A stretch of DNA of 64,000 bases from positions 248,001 through 312,000 of the forward strand of contig JAJYRN010000001.1 in NCBI GenBank assembly GCA_021794095.1, in the 5' to 3' direction. Each line of letters begins with the position of its first letter. Position 1 is the stretch's first letter. This DNA is from Acidobacteriota bacterium (lineage in GTDB: Bacteria; Acidobacteriota; Holophagae; Holophagales; Holophagaceae). Positions 30,071-39,044 of this stretch are shown in pieces. Under the pieces are notes generated by a model, which saw nothing but the letters and a program-made list of their open reading frames with translations, searched no databases and was not told the origin of the DNA. The translations under genes were made by a program, and so were the position numbers.

Positions 30071-32851
30071 ATGTCCGGCCCGGCCACCCCCCTGCTCACC
30101 CCTGAGAACCTGCCCGCAGAGGGCTGGCATGTGACCCATGCGGAAGCCCAGGCCCGGCTCGCCCGCATGGCCCAGGCCCTCGGCGCCTCCGACTGGAAGG
30201 GCGTGGATGAAGGCGCCCGCTGGGTCTACGAGGTACTGCGTCCCCACAACGAGGCCGAGGAACGCGAGCTGTTTCCCCTGCTGGAGGAGATCGGCGCCGA
30301 TTCCTTGTATCAGCGCCTTTATGACGATCACCGCCAGATGTGGGAGCTGACCCTCCAGCTCCTGTCGGAGATTTCCGAAGGCCAGGTGCGCGCGCCGCGC
30401 TCCATCACGCTGCTGGGCCAGCGCCTGGTGGATCTGGTCCGGGATCACATCGAGGCCGAGGAGGAGCTGATGCTGCCCCTCCTCAAGGGCAAGTCCCTGT
30501 ACGCCTCGGACGCCGAGACCCAGGACGGCTACCTCATCCTGGAGAAGAAGCTCATCGCCCCCGAGACCTGGTCCTTTATCGTCCAGGCCCCCCAGGTGGC
30601 CCGGGGCCGGAAGCCTGGCCAGTTCTTCATGGTCGCCCCGTTCCCCGAGAGCGAGCGCATCCCCCTCACCCTGGCGGGCGGCGACGCGCGGAAGGGCTAC
30701 ATCCACTTCATCATGCAGGAAGTGGGCGCCACCACGAAGGCCATGGGCCGCCTCAGCGCCGGCGACCGCCTCTACGCCGTGGCCGGCCCCATGGGCAGCC
30801 CCACGGAGATCGTGGAGGAGGGCACCATCGTTCTCATGGCCGGTGGCTACGGCTCCGCCGCCATCCTCCCCGCCGCCGAGCTGCTGCACAGCCAGGGCCG
30901 CCGCGTGATCACCATCCTGGGCGGCCGGAGCAAGGAGCGCGTGCTGCTGGCGGACGAACTGGGCGCGGCTTCGGCCGAACTGATCGTCACCACGGATGAC
31001 GGCACCCTGGGCCGCAAGGGCCTGGTCACCGACGCCCTCAAGGACATCATCGCCCGCGAGCCCATCGCCGAAGTGGTGGCCGTGGGCCCCCTGCCCATGA
31101 TGCGGGCCGTCTCCGACCTGACGAAGCCCCACGGCATTTTCACCCTGGTGAGCCTGAACGCCCTCATGGTGGACGGCACGGGCATGTGCGGCGGCTGCCG
31201 CGTCAGCGTGGGTGGCGAGACCAAGTTCGCCTGCTTCGACGGCCCGGATTTCGATGGTCACAAGGTGGACTTCAACATGCTGCGCATGCGCCAGGACTGG
31301 TACAAGGAGTCCGAGCGTGACGCAGAGGATCCCCACGAGTGCAAGATCGGCCGGATTGCGGCCTCGGGCCCCGTGGACTACTCCAAGTACCTGAACGAGC
31401 CTGTCACGGAGCTGGACTGGCAGAACCTCGATCTGAAGACCCTCAAGCCCAGCCAGAAGATGAAGATCCCCCGCCAGGAGATGGCCTGCCAGCCCCCCGA
31501 GCTGCGAGTGTGCAACTTCGACGAGGTAAGCCTGGGCCTCAGCCCCGAACAGGCGAAGCTGGAGGCCGCCCGCTGCATCATGTGCAAGCATCCCGCCTGC
31601 ATCGAAGGCTGCCCGGTGAGCATCAACATTCCGGCCTTCCTCCAGGAGATCGTGAACGAGGATCCCAAGGCCGCTGCCCGCGTCATCAAGGAGAGCTCCT
31701 CGCTGGGTTCCGTCTGCGGCCGCGTCTGCCCGCAGGAGAAGCAGTGCGAGATCAAGTGCGTGGTGGGCATCAAGGGCCTGCCGGTCTCCATCGGCCGCCT
31801 GGAGCGCTACGCCAGCGACAGCATGCTGGGTTCGGATGAGCTGCCCCCCGTCGCGCCCGCCACGGGCAAGAAGGTGGCGGTCGTCGGCGCGGGCCCCGCG
31901 GGCCTAACCGTGGCTGGTGAGCTCATCAAGAAGGGCCACCAGGTCACCGTCTACGATGCCTTCCACAAGCCCGGCGGCGTGATGCTCTATGGCATCCCGG
32001 AGTTCCGCCTGCCCAACAAGATCGTGGATCAGGAAGTCAGCACCCTGCGCCGCCTGGGCGTCACCTTCGTGATGAACACCCTGGTGGGCCGCAGCATGAC
32101 GCTGGAGGATCTGCGCCAGGAGAACGATGCCATCTTCATGGGCACCGGCGCCGGCCTGCCCAAGATGATGGGTATCCCCGGCGAGGAGTACAAGGGCATC
32201 TACACCGCCAACGAGTTCCTCACCCGCATCAACCTGATGCGCGCGGACCTCTTCCCCGAGTACACCACCCCGGTGACCGTGGGCAAGCACGTCATCATCG
32301 TGGGCGCGGGCAATACCGCCATGGACGCGGCGCGCGCCGCCCGCCGCATGGGCGCCGAGAAGGTCACGGTGGTCTACCGCCGCACCATCAAGGAGTCCAC
32401 CGCCCGCAAGGAGGAACTGGAGCACGCCATGGAAGAGGGCGTGGAGTTCAAGTTCCTCACCACCCCCGTGCAGCTCCTCGGCAACGAGAAGGGCTGGATG
32501 ACCCACGCGGAATGCGCGGTGATGGAGCTGGGCGAGCCCGGCCCCGACGGCCGCCGCAGCCCGCGCATGACCGACGAGCGCATTACGATGCCCTGTGAAA
32601 CGTTGGTGGTGGCCCTGGGCTTCGATGTGAATCCCCTCATCGCCCAGACCGAGAAGGGCCGCCTCAAGACCCTCAAGGGCGGCGTGGTCGTGGTGAACGA
32701 GGAGACCGGCGAAACCTCCCTGCCCGGCGTCTTCGCCGGCGGCGATGTCATCACCGGCGGCGCCACGGTGATCCTGGCCATGGGCCAGGGCCGCCGCGCC
32801 GCAGCCGCCATGCACCAGCGTCTGACGGGCGAGCCCGTCACCGCGAGCTAG
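30071..32851 (+). CDS. Hemerythrin-NfnA-NfnB fusion (NADH-dependent ferredoxin:NADP oxidoreductase)
   Basis: A 926-residue fusion. Residues 1-140 form a hemerythrin-like helical bundle with the ligand pattern His20/23, His59-x3-Glu63, His87 and His126-x3-Glu130. Residues about 148-420 match NfnA (FAD/NAD-binding reductase fold) with a [2Fe-2S] motif in GMCGGCRVSVGG and FACFDGP. Residues about 450-926 match NfnB: two cluster motifs (CIMCKHPACIEGCP and VCGRVCPQEKQCEIKC), the FAD motif VVGAGPAGLTVAGEL and the NADP motif VGAGNTAMDAARAA. Nfn couples NADH, ferredoxin and NADP by electron bifurcation. The iron domain may sense or remove O2 or NO. GGAGG precedes the ATG; nifJ follows 101 bp on. Confidence 0.9.
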   Translation: MSGPATPLLTPENLPAEGWHVTHAEAQARLARMAQALGASDWKGVDEGARWVYEVLRPHNEAEERELFPLLEEIGADSLYQRLYDDHRQMWELTLQLLSEISEGQVRAPRSITLLGQRLVDLVRDHIEAEEELMLPLLKGKSLYASDAETQDGYLILEKKLIAPETWSFIVQAPQVARGRKPGQFFMVAPFPESERIPLTLAGGDARKGYIHFIMQEVGATTKAMGRLSAGDRLYAVAGPMGSPTEIVEEGTIVLMAGGYGSAAILPAAELLHSQGRRVITILGGRSKERVLLADELGAASAELIVTTDDGTLGRKGLVTDALKDIIAREPIAEVVAVGPLPMMRAVSDLTKPHGIFTLVSLNALMVDGTGMCGGCRVSVGGETKFACFDGPDFDGHKVDFNMLRMRQDWYKESERDAEDPHECKIGRIAASGPVDYSKYLNEPVTELDWQNLDLKTLKPSQKMKIPRQEMACQPPELRVCNFDEVSLGLSPEQAKLEAARCIMCKHPACIEGCPVSINIPAFLQEIVNEDPKAAARVIKESSSLGSVCGRVCPQEKQCEIKCVVGIKGLPVSIGRLERYASDSMLGSDELPPVAPATGKKVAVVGAGPAGLTVAGELIKKGHQVTVYDAFHKPGGVMLYGIPEFRLPNKIVDQEVSTLRRLGVTFVMNTLVGRSMTLEDLRQENDAIFMGTGAGLPKMMGIPGEEYKGIYTANEFLTRINLMRADLFPEYTTPVTVGKHVIIVGAGNTAMDAARAARRMGAEKVTVVYRRTIKESTARKEELEHAMEEGVEFKFLTTPVQLLGNEKGWMTHAECAVMELGEPGPDGRRSPRMTDERITMPCETLVVALGFDVNPLIAQTEKGRLKTLKGGVVVVNEETGETSLPGVFAGGDVITGGATVILAMGQGRRAAAAMHQRLTGEPVTAS

Positions 32852-32894
32852 TCCGGTTGTGACGTAAGACGACTCAATCATCTCGTATCATCCC

Positions 32895-32934
32895 CTGGGC
32901 CTTCTCCGCGCGTGGCAACGACGGGAAGGCCCAG
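32895..32934 (+). promoter_or_regulatory. 10-bp inverted repeat before nifJ
   Basis: CTGGGCCTTC is inverted at 32925-32934 as GAAGGCCCAG, with a 20-nt loop, directly before the nifJ ribosome-binding site. No T-run follows. It could be a leader hairpin setting the nfn:nifJ expression ratio. Confidence 0.4.
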
Positions 32935-32952
32935 ACCCCGGAAGGAGCGACC

Positions 32953-35900
32953 ATGAGCCCGCGCGTGATGAAGACCTTGGATGGGAACGAGGCCACGGCC
33001 TCGGTGGCCCATCGCCTCAGCGAAGTCATCGCCATCTACCCCATCACGCCCTCCTCGAACATGGGCGAGTGGGCGGACGAGTGGAGTTCCCAGGGCAAGG
33101 TCAACATCTGGAAGACCATTCCCTCCGTCATCGAGATGCAGTCCGAGGGCGGCGCCGCCGGCGCGGTCCACGGGGCGATCCAGGCCGGCAGCCTGACGAC
33201 GACCTTCACGGCGTCCCAGGGCCTGCTGCTCATGATCCCCAACATGTTCAAGATCGCCGGTGAGCTGACGCCCTTCGTCATGCATGTCAGCGCCCGCACC
33301 CTGGCCACCCACGCCCTGAGCATCTTCGGCGACCACTCGGATGTGATGGCCTGCCGCATGACCGGCTTCGCCATGCTCTCCTCCGAAAGCGTGCAGCAGG
33401 CCCATGATTTCGCCGCCATCGCCCACGCCGCGACGCTGCGCGCCCGGGTGCCCTTCCTGCATTTCTTCGACGGCTTCCGCACCAGCCACGAGGTGGCCAA
33501 GATCGAGATGCTCAATGACGCGGATCTCCACCAGATGGTGCCGGATGATCTGCTGGCCCATGTGCGCAGGATGGCCCTGACGCCGGATCATCCCGTCATC
33601 CGCGGCACCGCCCAGAACCCCGACACCTTCTTCCAGGCCCGCGAGGCCTGCACGCCCTACTACGCCGCCTGCCCTGCGCTCGTGCAGCAGGAGATGGACC
33701 GCTTCGCCAAGCTTACGGGCCGCCAGTACCGCCTCTACGAGTACTTCGGCCACCCCGAGGCGGAGCGCGTGGTCGTCATCATGGGTTCCGGCTGCGACGT
33801 CACGCACGAGTACGTCGAGCACGCCATGAAGCAGGGCGAGAAGGTGGGCGTCCTGAAGGTGCGCCTCTTCAGGCCCTTCGCCATCCCCGAGTTCGTGCGC
33901 GCCCTGCCCGCCTCCGTGAAGAAGCTGGCCGTCCTCGATCGCTGCAAGGAGCCCGGCGCGCCCGCCGATCCCATGCACCTGGATGTGCTCGCCGCCCTGC
34001 GCGAGGGCCGCGAGGAAGGCCACACCCAGCTGGATCCCATCGTCGTGGGCGGCCGCTACGGACTCTCCTCCAAGGAATTCACCCCGGCCATGGTCAAGGG
34101 GGTTTTCGACAACCTGGCCCAGGCCACGCCGAAGAACCACTTCACCGTGGGCATCGTGGACGATATCAGCCACAGCTCGCTGCCCTACGATCCCGCCTTC
34201 GACGTGGAACCGGCCGATGTGACCCGCGCCCTGTTCTATGGCCTGGGCGCCGATGGCACCGTGGGCGCCAACAAGAACTCCATCAAGATCATCGCCGAGG
34301 AAACCCCGAACTACGGCCAGGGCTACTTCGTCTACGACTCCAAGAAGTCCGGCGCGATCACCATCAGCCACCTGCGCTTCGGGCCGCGCCCCATCAAGAG
34401 CGCCTATCTGGTGACCAAGGCCAACTTCATCGCCTGCCACCAGACGAGCTTCCTCGACAAGTACGAGATGCTCGAGGCCGCCGTGCCCGGCGCCACCTTC
34501 CTGCTGAACACGCCGCACGGCCCCGAGACGGTATGGGACACGCTGCCCCTGGAAGTCCAGGCGGCCATCGTGGACAAGCAGCTCAAGCTCTACGTGATTG
34601 ACGCCTACGAGGTGGCGAAGGCCACGGGCATGGGCGTGCGCATCAACACCATCATGCAGACCTGCTTCTTCGCCATTTCCGGCGTGCTCCCCCGCGAGGA
34701 GGCCATCACCCAGATCAAGAAGGCCATCCAGAAGACCTACGGCAAGAAGGGCGATGCCATCGTCCAGAAGAACTACGTGGCCGTGGACGAGACCTTGGCC
34801 CACCTGCACGAAGTGAAGGTTCCCGCTGCGGCGAACTCCGCACGCAAGCGCCCGCCCATGGTCGCCGCGGAAGCGCCGGACTTCGTCCAGCGCGTGACCG
34901 CCGTGATGATGGAGGGCAAGGGCGACCTGCTGCCCGTCAGCGCCTTCCCCGTGGACGGCACCTGGCCCCTGGGCACCACCCAGTGGGAGAAGCGCAACAT
35001 CGCCCTGGAGATCCCCGAGTGGGACGCCGGGATCTGCATCCAGTGCAACAAGTGCGCGCTGGCCTGCCCCCACGCCGCCATCCGCGCCAAGGTTTACGAT
35101 CCCGCCGGGCTGGAAGGCGCCCCCGCCACCTTCAAGGCCGTGGACTACAAGGGCCCCGAATACAAGGGCCAGAAGTACACCCTCCAGGTGGCGCCCGAGG
35201 ACTGCACGGGCTGCTCCCTCTGTGTGGCCGTCTGCCCCGTCAAGGACAAGAGCAATCCCAAGCACAAGGCCATTGACATGGTGCCCCAGGCACCGCTCCG
35301 GGAGCCCGAGGCCGCCAACTACGCGTTCTTCCTCGACCTGCCCGAGGCCGACCGCACCACCGTCAAGCTGGATGTGAAGGGCACGCAGTTCCTGGAACCG
35401 CTCTTCGAGTACAGCGGCGCCTGCTCCGGCTGCGGCGAGACGCCCTACATCAAGCTGCTCACCCAGCTCTTCGGCGACCGCACCCTCATCGCCAACGCCA
35501 CGGGCTGCTCCAGCATCTACGGCGGCAACCTGCCCACCACGCCCTACACCACCAACCGCGATGGCCGCGGCCCCGCCTGGGCCAACAGCCTCTTCGAGGA
35601 CAACGCGGAGTTCGGCCTCGGCATGCGCCTGGCCGTGGACAAGCACCGGGAATTCGCCCTGGAACTGCTCCATCGCCTGGCCCCCAGCCTCGGGGACGAC
35701 CTCGTCGCCGGCCTCGCCACCGCGGACCAGTCCACCGAAGCGGGCCTCAAGGCCCAGCGCGAACGCGTGGTGGCCCTCCAGCAGCAGCTCGCGGGGCTGA
35801 CCCAGCCGGAAGCCCGCCTGCTGGCGGATCTGGGCGACTACCTGGTGGACAAGAGCGTCTGGGTGGTCGGCGGCGATGGCTGGGCCTACGACATTGGCTA

Positions 35901-36513
35901 CGGCGGCCTGGACCACGTCCTCGCCTCCGGCCGGAACGTGAATGTGCTCGTGCTCGACACCGAGGTGTACTCCAACACCGGCGGCCAGGCTTCCAAGGCC
36001 ACACCCATGGGCGCCGGCGCCAAGTTCGCCATGGCGGGCAAGACCATGCCCAAGAAGGATCTGGGCATGATCGCCATGACCTACGGCAGCATCTACGTGG
36101 CCAAGGTGGCCTTTGGCGCCCGGGACAACCAGACCCTCAAGGCCTTCCTCGAAGCCGAGTCCTATCAGGGCCCCAGCCTCATCATCGCCTACAGCCACTG
36201 CATCGCCCACGGCTACGACCTGGCCCTGGGCGCCGAGCAGCAGAAGCTGGCGGTGGATTCCGGCCACTGGCCCCTGTTCCGCTTTGATCCCCGCCGCCTG
36301 GCCAACGGTGAGAACCCGCTCCAGCTCGACTCCGCGACCCCCAAGGTGCCGCTGGGCCAGTACGTCCGCAACGAGACCCGCTACCGCATGATCGAGCAGG
36401 CCCACCCGGAGGCCTTCAAGCGCCTGCTGGAGACTTCCCAGCATGAGATCTCCGGCCGTTTCAGCGTCTATGAGCAGCTGGCCAAGCTCACGGTGCCCGG
36501 CAAGGGCGAGTGA
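32953..36513 (+). CDS. nifJ: Pyruvate:ferredoxin (flavodoxin) oxidoreductase
   Basis: The 1,186-residue homodimer-type enzyme oxidises pyruvate and CoA to acetyl-CoA, CO2 and reduced ferredoxin. Domain order is the usual one: pyrimidine-binding domain with YPITPSSNMGEWADEW, gamma domain around residues 410-640, a two-cluster ferredoxin domain (CIQCNKCALACPH and CTGCSLCVAVCPV, about 695-770), and the thiamine-binding domain with the proximal cluster (CSGCGETPY), GDGWAYDIGYGG and SNTGGQASKATP. GGAAGGAG precedes the ATG. Its reduced ferredoxin would be the partner of the Nfn fusion upstream. PFOR is oxygen-sensitive, which gives the neighbouring hemerythrin domain a plausible role. Confidence 0.97.
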   Translation: MSPRVMKTLDGNEATASVAHRLSEVIAIYPITPSSNMGEWADEWSSQGKVNIWKTIPSVIEMQSEGGAAGAVHGAIQAGSLTTTFTASQGLLLMIPNMFKIAGELTPFVMHVSARTLATHALSIFGDHSDVMACRMTGFAMLSSESVQQAHDFAAIAHAATLRARVPFLHFFDGFRTSHEVAKIEMLNDADLHQMVPDDLLAHVRRMALTPDHPVIRGTAQNPDTFFQAREACTPYYAACPALVQQEMDRFAKLTGRQYRLYEYFGHPEAERVVVIMGSGCDVTHEYVEHAMKQGEKVGVLKVRLFRPFAIPEFVRALPASVKKLAVLDRCKEPGAPADPMHLDVLAALREGREEGHTQLDPIVVGGRYGLSSKEFTPAMVKGVFDNLAQATPKNHFTVGIVDDISHSSLPYDPAFDVEPADVTRALFYGLGADGTVGANKNSIKIIAEETPNYGQGYFVYDSKKSGAITISHLRFGPRPIKSAYLVTKANFIACHQTSFLDKYEMLEAAVPGATFLLNTPHGPETVWDTLPLEVQAAIVDKQLKLYVIDAYEVAKATGMGVRINTIMQTCFFAISGVLPREEAITQIKKAIQKTYGKKGDAIVQKNYVAVDETLAHLHEVKVPAAANSARKRPPMVAAEAPDFVQRVTAVMMEGKGDLLPVSAFPVDGTWPLGTTQWEKRNIALEIPEWDAGICIQCNKCALACPHAAIRAKVYDPAGLEGAPATFKAVDYKGPEYKGQKYTLQVAPEDCTGCSLCVAVCPVKDKSNPKHKAIDMVPQAPLREPEAANYAFFLDLPEADRTTVKLDVKGTQFLEPLFEYSGACSGCGETPYIKLLTQLFGDRTLIANATGCSSIYGGNLPTTPYTTNRDGRGPAWANSLFEDNAEFGLGMRLAVDKHREFALELLHRLAPSLGDDLVAGLATADQSTEAGLKAQRERVVALQQQLAGLTQPEARLLADLGDYLVDKSVWVVGGDGWAYDIGYGGLDHVLASGRNVNVLVLDTEVYSNTGGQASKATPMGAGAKFAMAGKTMPKKDLGMIAMTYGSIYVAKVAFGARDNQTLKAFLEAESYQGPSLIIAYSHCIAHGYDLALGAEQQKLAVDSGHWPLFRFDPRRLANGENPLQLDSATPKVPLGQYVRNETRYRMIEQAHPEAFKRLLETSQHEISGRFSVYEQLAKLTVPGKGE

Positions 36514-36524
36514 AAGGGAACGCC

Positions 36525-37517
36525 ATGGATCTCTCCACCACCTACCTCGGCCTGAACCTCGCCCATCCGCTGATGGTGGGCGCGTCCCCCCTGGTGGACG
36601 ACCTGGACACGGTCAAGCGCCTGGAGGATGCGGGCGCATCGGCCCTCGTGATGCACTCCCTCTTCGAGGAGCAGATCACCCGCGAGCAGGAAGGCACCCT
36701 GCTGGACATGGAGCTGCACGCGGAATCCAACGCGGAGGCCCTGTCCTACTTCCCCAACCCCGAGGACTTCCGTCTCGGCCCGGAGCAGTACCTGGAACAG
36801 CTCCTGCGGATCAAACAGGCCGTGGGGGTGCCCGTCATCGGCTCCCTCAACGGCATCACGTCCGCGGGCTGGCTGCACTACGGAAAGCTCATGGAGCAGG
36901 CCGGGGCCGACGCCCTGGAGCTGAATGTCTACTACTTGGCCACGGATCCCGCGGAATCCTCGGCCGCCGTGGAAAAGCGCACCCTCGACCTGGTGCGCGC
37001 CCTCAAGGCCGAAGTGAAGATCCCCCTGGCCGTGAAGCTGTCGCCCTTCTTCTCCTCCCTCGCCCACTTCGCCGTGGAGTTGGAGGCGGCGGGCGCCAAT
37101 GGGCTGGTGCTCTTCAACCGGTTCTTCCAGCCGGACATTGATCCCGAGGCCCTGGAGGCCGTGCCCAGCCTTCAGCTCTCCAGTTCCCAGGATCTGCTGC
37201 TCCGCCTGCGCTGGCTGGCCATCCTCCACGGCCACCTCAAGGGCAGCCTCGCCGTCACCGGCGGCGTGCACACGGGCCAGGATGCCCTCAAGGCGGTCAT
37301 GGCCGGCGCGAGCGCCGTGCAGATGGTCTCGGCCCTCCTGCTTCACGGCCCTGCCCGCCTGGCCCAGGTGCGCGCGGAGCTGGCCGAGTGGCTGGAGGAG
37401 CATGAGTACGAGTCCCTCCAGCAGGCCCTCGGCAGCATGGGCCTCCAGAAGTGCCCCAACCCCCAGGCCTTCACCCGGGCGAACTATATGCGGATCCTGA
37501 ACGGCTGGCGGGGCTGA
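36525..37517 (+). CDS. Dihydroorotate dehydrogenase-like flavoprotein
   Basis: A 330-residue TIM-barrel protein of the dihydroorotate/dihydropyrimidine dehydrogenase fold: VIGSLNGITSAGW, ALELNVYYLATDP, IPLAVKLSPFF and a phosphate-binding end with VTGGVHTGQDALKAVMAGA. Genes of this type often follow PFOR in anaerobes; the true substrate is not established, and pyrimidine synthesis is not implied. It starts 11 nt after the nifJ stop with AAGGGAA as ribosome-binding site, so the two are one operon. Confidence 0.82.
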   Translation: MDLSTTYLGLNLAHPLMVGASPLVDDLDTVKRLEDAGASALVMHSLFEEQITREQEGTLLDMELHAESNAEALSYFPNPEDFRLGPEQYLEQLLRIKQAVGVPVIGSLNGITSAGWLHYGKLMEQAGADALELNVYYLATDPAESSAAVEKRTLDLVRALKAEVKIPLAVKLSPFFSSLAHFAVELEAAGANGLVLFNRFFQPDIDPEALEAVPSLQLSSSQDLLLRLRWLAILHGHLKGSLAVTGGVHTGQDALKAVMAGASAVQMVSALLLHGPARLAQVRAELAEWLEEHEYESLQQALGSMGLQKCPNPQAFTRANYMRILNGWRG

Positions 37518-37574
37518 CCGGGCGGGCTGGCCCAGCCCTCCCCACCACCCGTTTCCGTCCGATGGAGGGTTCAT

Positions 37575-37590
37575 TGTGTCTTTGGTCACA
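37575..37590. promoter_or_regulatory. Crp/Fnr-type operator upstream of the first Rrf2 gene
   Basis: TGTGTCTTTGGTCACA, an exact TGTGT-N6-TCACA match, 71 bp before the start codon of the Rrf2 gene. Confidence 0.6.
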
Positions 37591-37660
37591 CCCTCATATG
37601 TAGATTGACCTCAAGATCATCTATTCTGATCCGTCGTCTATCCTTCTCGCGCAGGTGACC

Positions 37661-38206
37661 ATGCTGCCTTTGTCCCAGTCTTCCGGATACGCCGTCCTCG
37701 CCATGAGCTGCCTGGAGGATCCGGGCGGCAAGCCCACACTGGTGGTGGACGTGGCCGCCCGCACCGGGTTTCCCAGGCCCTACCTTTCCAAGATGATCCA
37801 CAAGCTGGCCCGGGTCGGGTTGGTGATGGCCAAGCGGGGCAACAAGGGCGGGGTGGTGTTGGCCCTGCCCGCCAAGGAGATCACCCTCGACCTCATCGCC
37901 GAAGCGGTGGATGGCGCCGAATGGCGAAACAAGTGCCTGCTCGGCTTCGCGGAGTGCTCCGACGACCGTGCCTGCCCGGCCCACACCTTCTGGACCACGG
38001 AACGGGACCAGATCCATCACCGCCTGAGGGGCATCAACCTCGAAGAGATCCGCACCTTCGAGCAGCAGAGCCGCACCTGGCGGTTGGCCGATGCCCTGCC
38101 CGAGCGGAAGGCCAAGCCGAAGCCGAAGGCCAAAAAGGCGGCCACCAAGCCCGCCGCCCGGAAGCCCGCTGCGGGCGCGGCCCGGCGGCCCGCCAAGAAG
38201 GCCTAG
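37661..38206 (+). CDS. Rrf2-family Fe-S regulator with basic tail
   Basis: A 181-residue transcription regulator. The winged-helix DNA-binding domain (RPYLSKMIHKLARVGLV, KRGNKGGVVLA) is followed by three cysteines (CLLGFAECSDDRACPAH) that bind an Fe-S cluster in this family. Residues about 150-181 form a Lys/Ala/Pro-rich tail (KPKPKAKKAATKPAA), unusual for Rrf2 and similar to nonspecific DNA-binding tails. The ATG at 37661 is preferred to the GTG at 37655 because the paralogue at 38548-39012 starts with the same MLPLSQ. A Crp/Fnr-type site lies upstream. Confidence 0.9.
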   Translation: MLPLSQSSGYAVLAMSCLEDPGGKPTLVVDVAARTGFPRPYLSKMIHKLARVGLVMAKRGNKGGVVLALPAKEITLDLIAEAVDGAEWRNKCLLGFAECSDDRACPAHTFWTTERDQIHHRLRGINLEEIRTFEQQSRTWRLADALPERKAKPKPKAKKAATKPAARKPAAGAARRPAKKA

Positions 38207-38523
38207 CCCTTCTCCGTGACGTCCTGGATCCACCGGTAGGCTGCCACGGCCGCCGGCATGCCCAGGGTGCCCGCCGCCAGGGCCACGACCTGTTCCATTT
38301 CGGCCGCCGTGATGCCCATGGCCTGCGCCTTGCGGGCACTGGCATGCACGGCGCCCTCCCGGCCCGCGCCGATGGCGATGGCCAGCTTCAGCAGGCGCGC
38401 CGTACGGGCATCCAGGGGGCCTTCCTGGCCGGCCTCACCCAGCAGATCCCAAGCCTGGCCCAGCTTGGGAAAACGGGACACAAAGGTCCGATAGGCCTTG
38501 GGCGGTTCAGGATGCTGGGACAT
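38203..38523 (-). CDS. Carboxymuconolactone decarboxylase (AhpD-fold) family protein
   Basis: A 106-residue all-helical protein. LDARTARLLKLAIAIGAGREGAVHASARKAQAMGITAAEM matches the CMD/AhpD fold, but the CxxC redox pair of AhpD is missing (the segment reads GREGAVH), so it is unlikely to be a thiol peroxidase partner. Its stop overlaps that of the first Rrf2 gene by 4 nt on the opposite strand, and it lies 24 bp downstream of the second Rrf2 gene, likely in one transcript with it. Confidence 0.82.
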   Translation of the reverse strand: MSQHPEPPKAYRTFVSRFPKLGQAWDLLGEAGQEGPLDARTARLLKLAIAIGAGREGAVHASARKAQAMGITAAEMEQVVALAAGTLGMPAAVAAYRWIQDVTEKG

Positions 38524-38547
38524 GGTCCACCTCGAAACAGGAGGCCA

Positions 38548-39012
38548 TCATCCCACGGCACTGGCCTCGGCCACCCTCCGCCGGGCGCGGCACCGTTCTA
38601 CGCCTGGATCCTGATACTGGGCCATATCCGCCAAGGTGACCTGGGACAGATGGGCCAGGATGTCCGCGCGCATGGCACCCCAGTAGGCGTGAAGGGCGCA
38701 GGGGGTCTCCTCCGTGCAGCCCAGCAGGCCCAGCAGGCACCGGCTCCGCCAGGCGGTGCCGTCAATGGCCTCGGAGAGTGTTTCCAGGGTGATGTCCTGG
38801 GCGGGCCGGGCCAGCACCACCCCGCCATGGTGGCCGCGCCGGGCCACCACCAGACCGCGCTTGGCCAGGCGATGGATCAGCTTGGACAGGTAGGAACGGG
38901 GGATGCCCGTGTCCTCCGCGATGGCCTCGACGAGGATCGGCTCCCCCCCGGGTTCATCGAGGCAACGAAGGGCGCGCAGCGCATAACCAGTGGTCTGGGA
39001 GAGCGGCAGCAC
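38548..39012 (-). CDS. Rrf2-family Fe-S regulator
   Basis: A 154-residue paralogue of the 37661 product, with the same start (MLPLSQTTGYALRAL), recognition helix (RSYLSKLIHRLAKRGLV), wing (RRGHHGGVVLARPA) and three cysteines (CLLGLLGCTEETPCALH), but no basic tail. The start is a GTG at 39012 with GGAGGAGG five bases upstream. It is divergent from iorA across 343 bp and probably regulates iorAB, itself or both. Confidence 0.9.
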   Translation of the reverse strand: MLPLSQTTGYALRALRCLDEPGGEPILVEAIAEDTGIPRSYLSKLIHRLAKRGLVVARRGHHGGVVLARPAQDITLETLSEAIDGTAWRSRCLLGLLGCTEETPCALHAYWGAMRADILAHLSQVTLADMAQYQDPGVERCRARRRVAEASAVG

Positions 39013-39025
39013 AGGAACCTCCTCC

Positions 39026-39044
39026 GGACCGGTTCAGCCGGTCC
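39026..39044. promoter_or_regulatory. Inverted repeat in the Rrf2 leader
   Basis: GGACCGG-TTCAG-CCGGTCC, a 7-bp inverted repeat with a 5-nt loop, overlapping the region of the Rrf2 Shine-Dalgarno. It could be an autoregulatory operator or a leader hairpin. The rest of the 343-bp divergent region (39013-39355) holds two Crp/Fnr-type sites and no gene. Confidence 0.4.

Noticed and set aside
32860-32885. A further Crp/Fnr-type site before nifJ (TGTGACGTAAGACGAC)
   Set aside because: Only one half-site matches; the second half fits at two of five positions.
32878-36444. A 1,188-codon open frame antisense to nifJ
   Set aside because: Its product is rich in Gly, His, Val and Leu with no domain, and it mirrors the codon pattern of nifJ. 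It is a GC-driven shadow frame.
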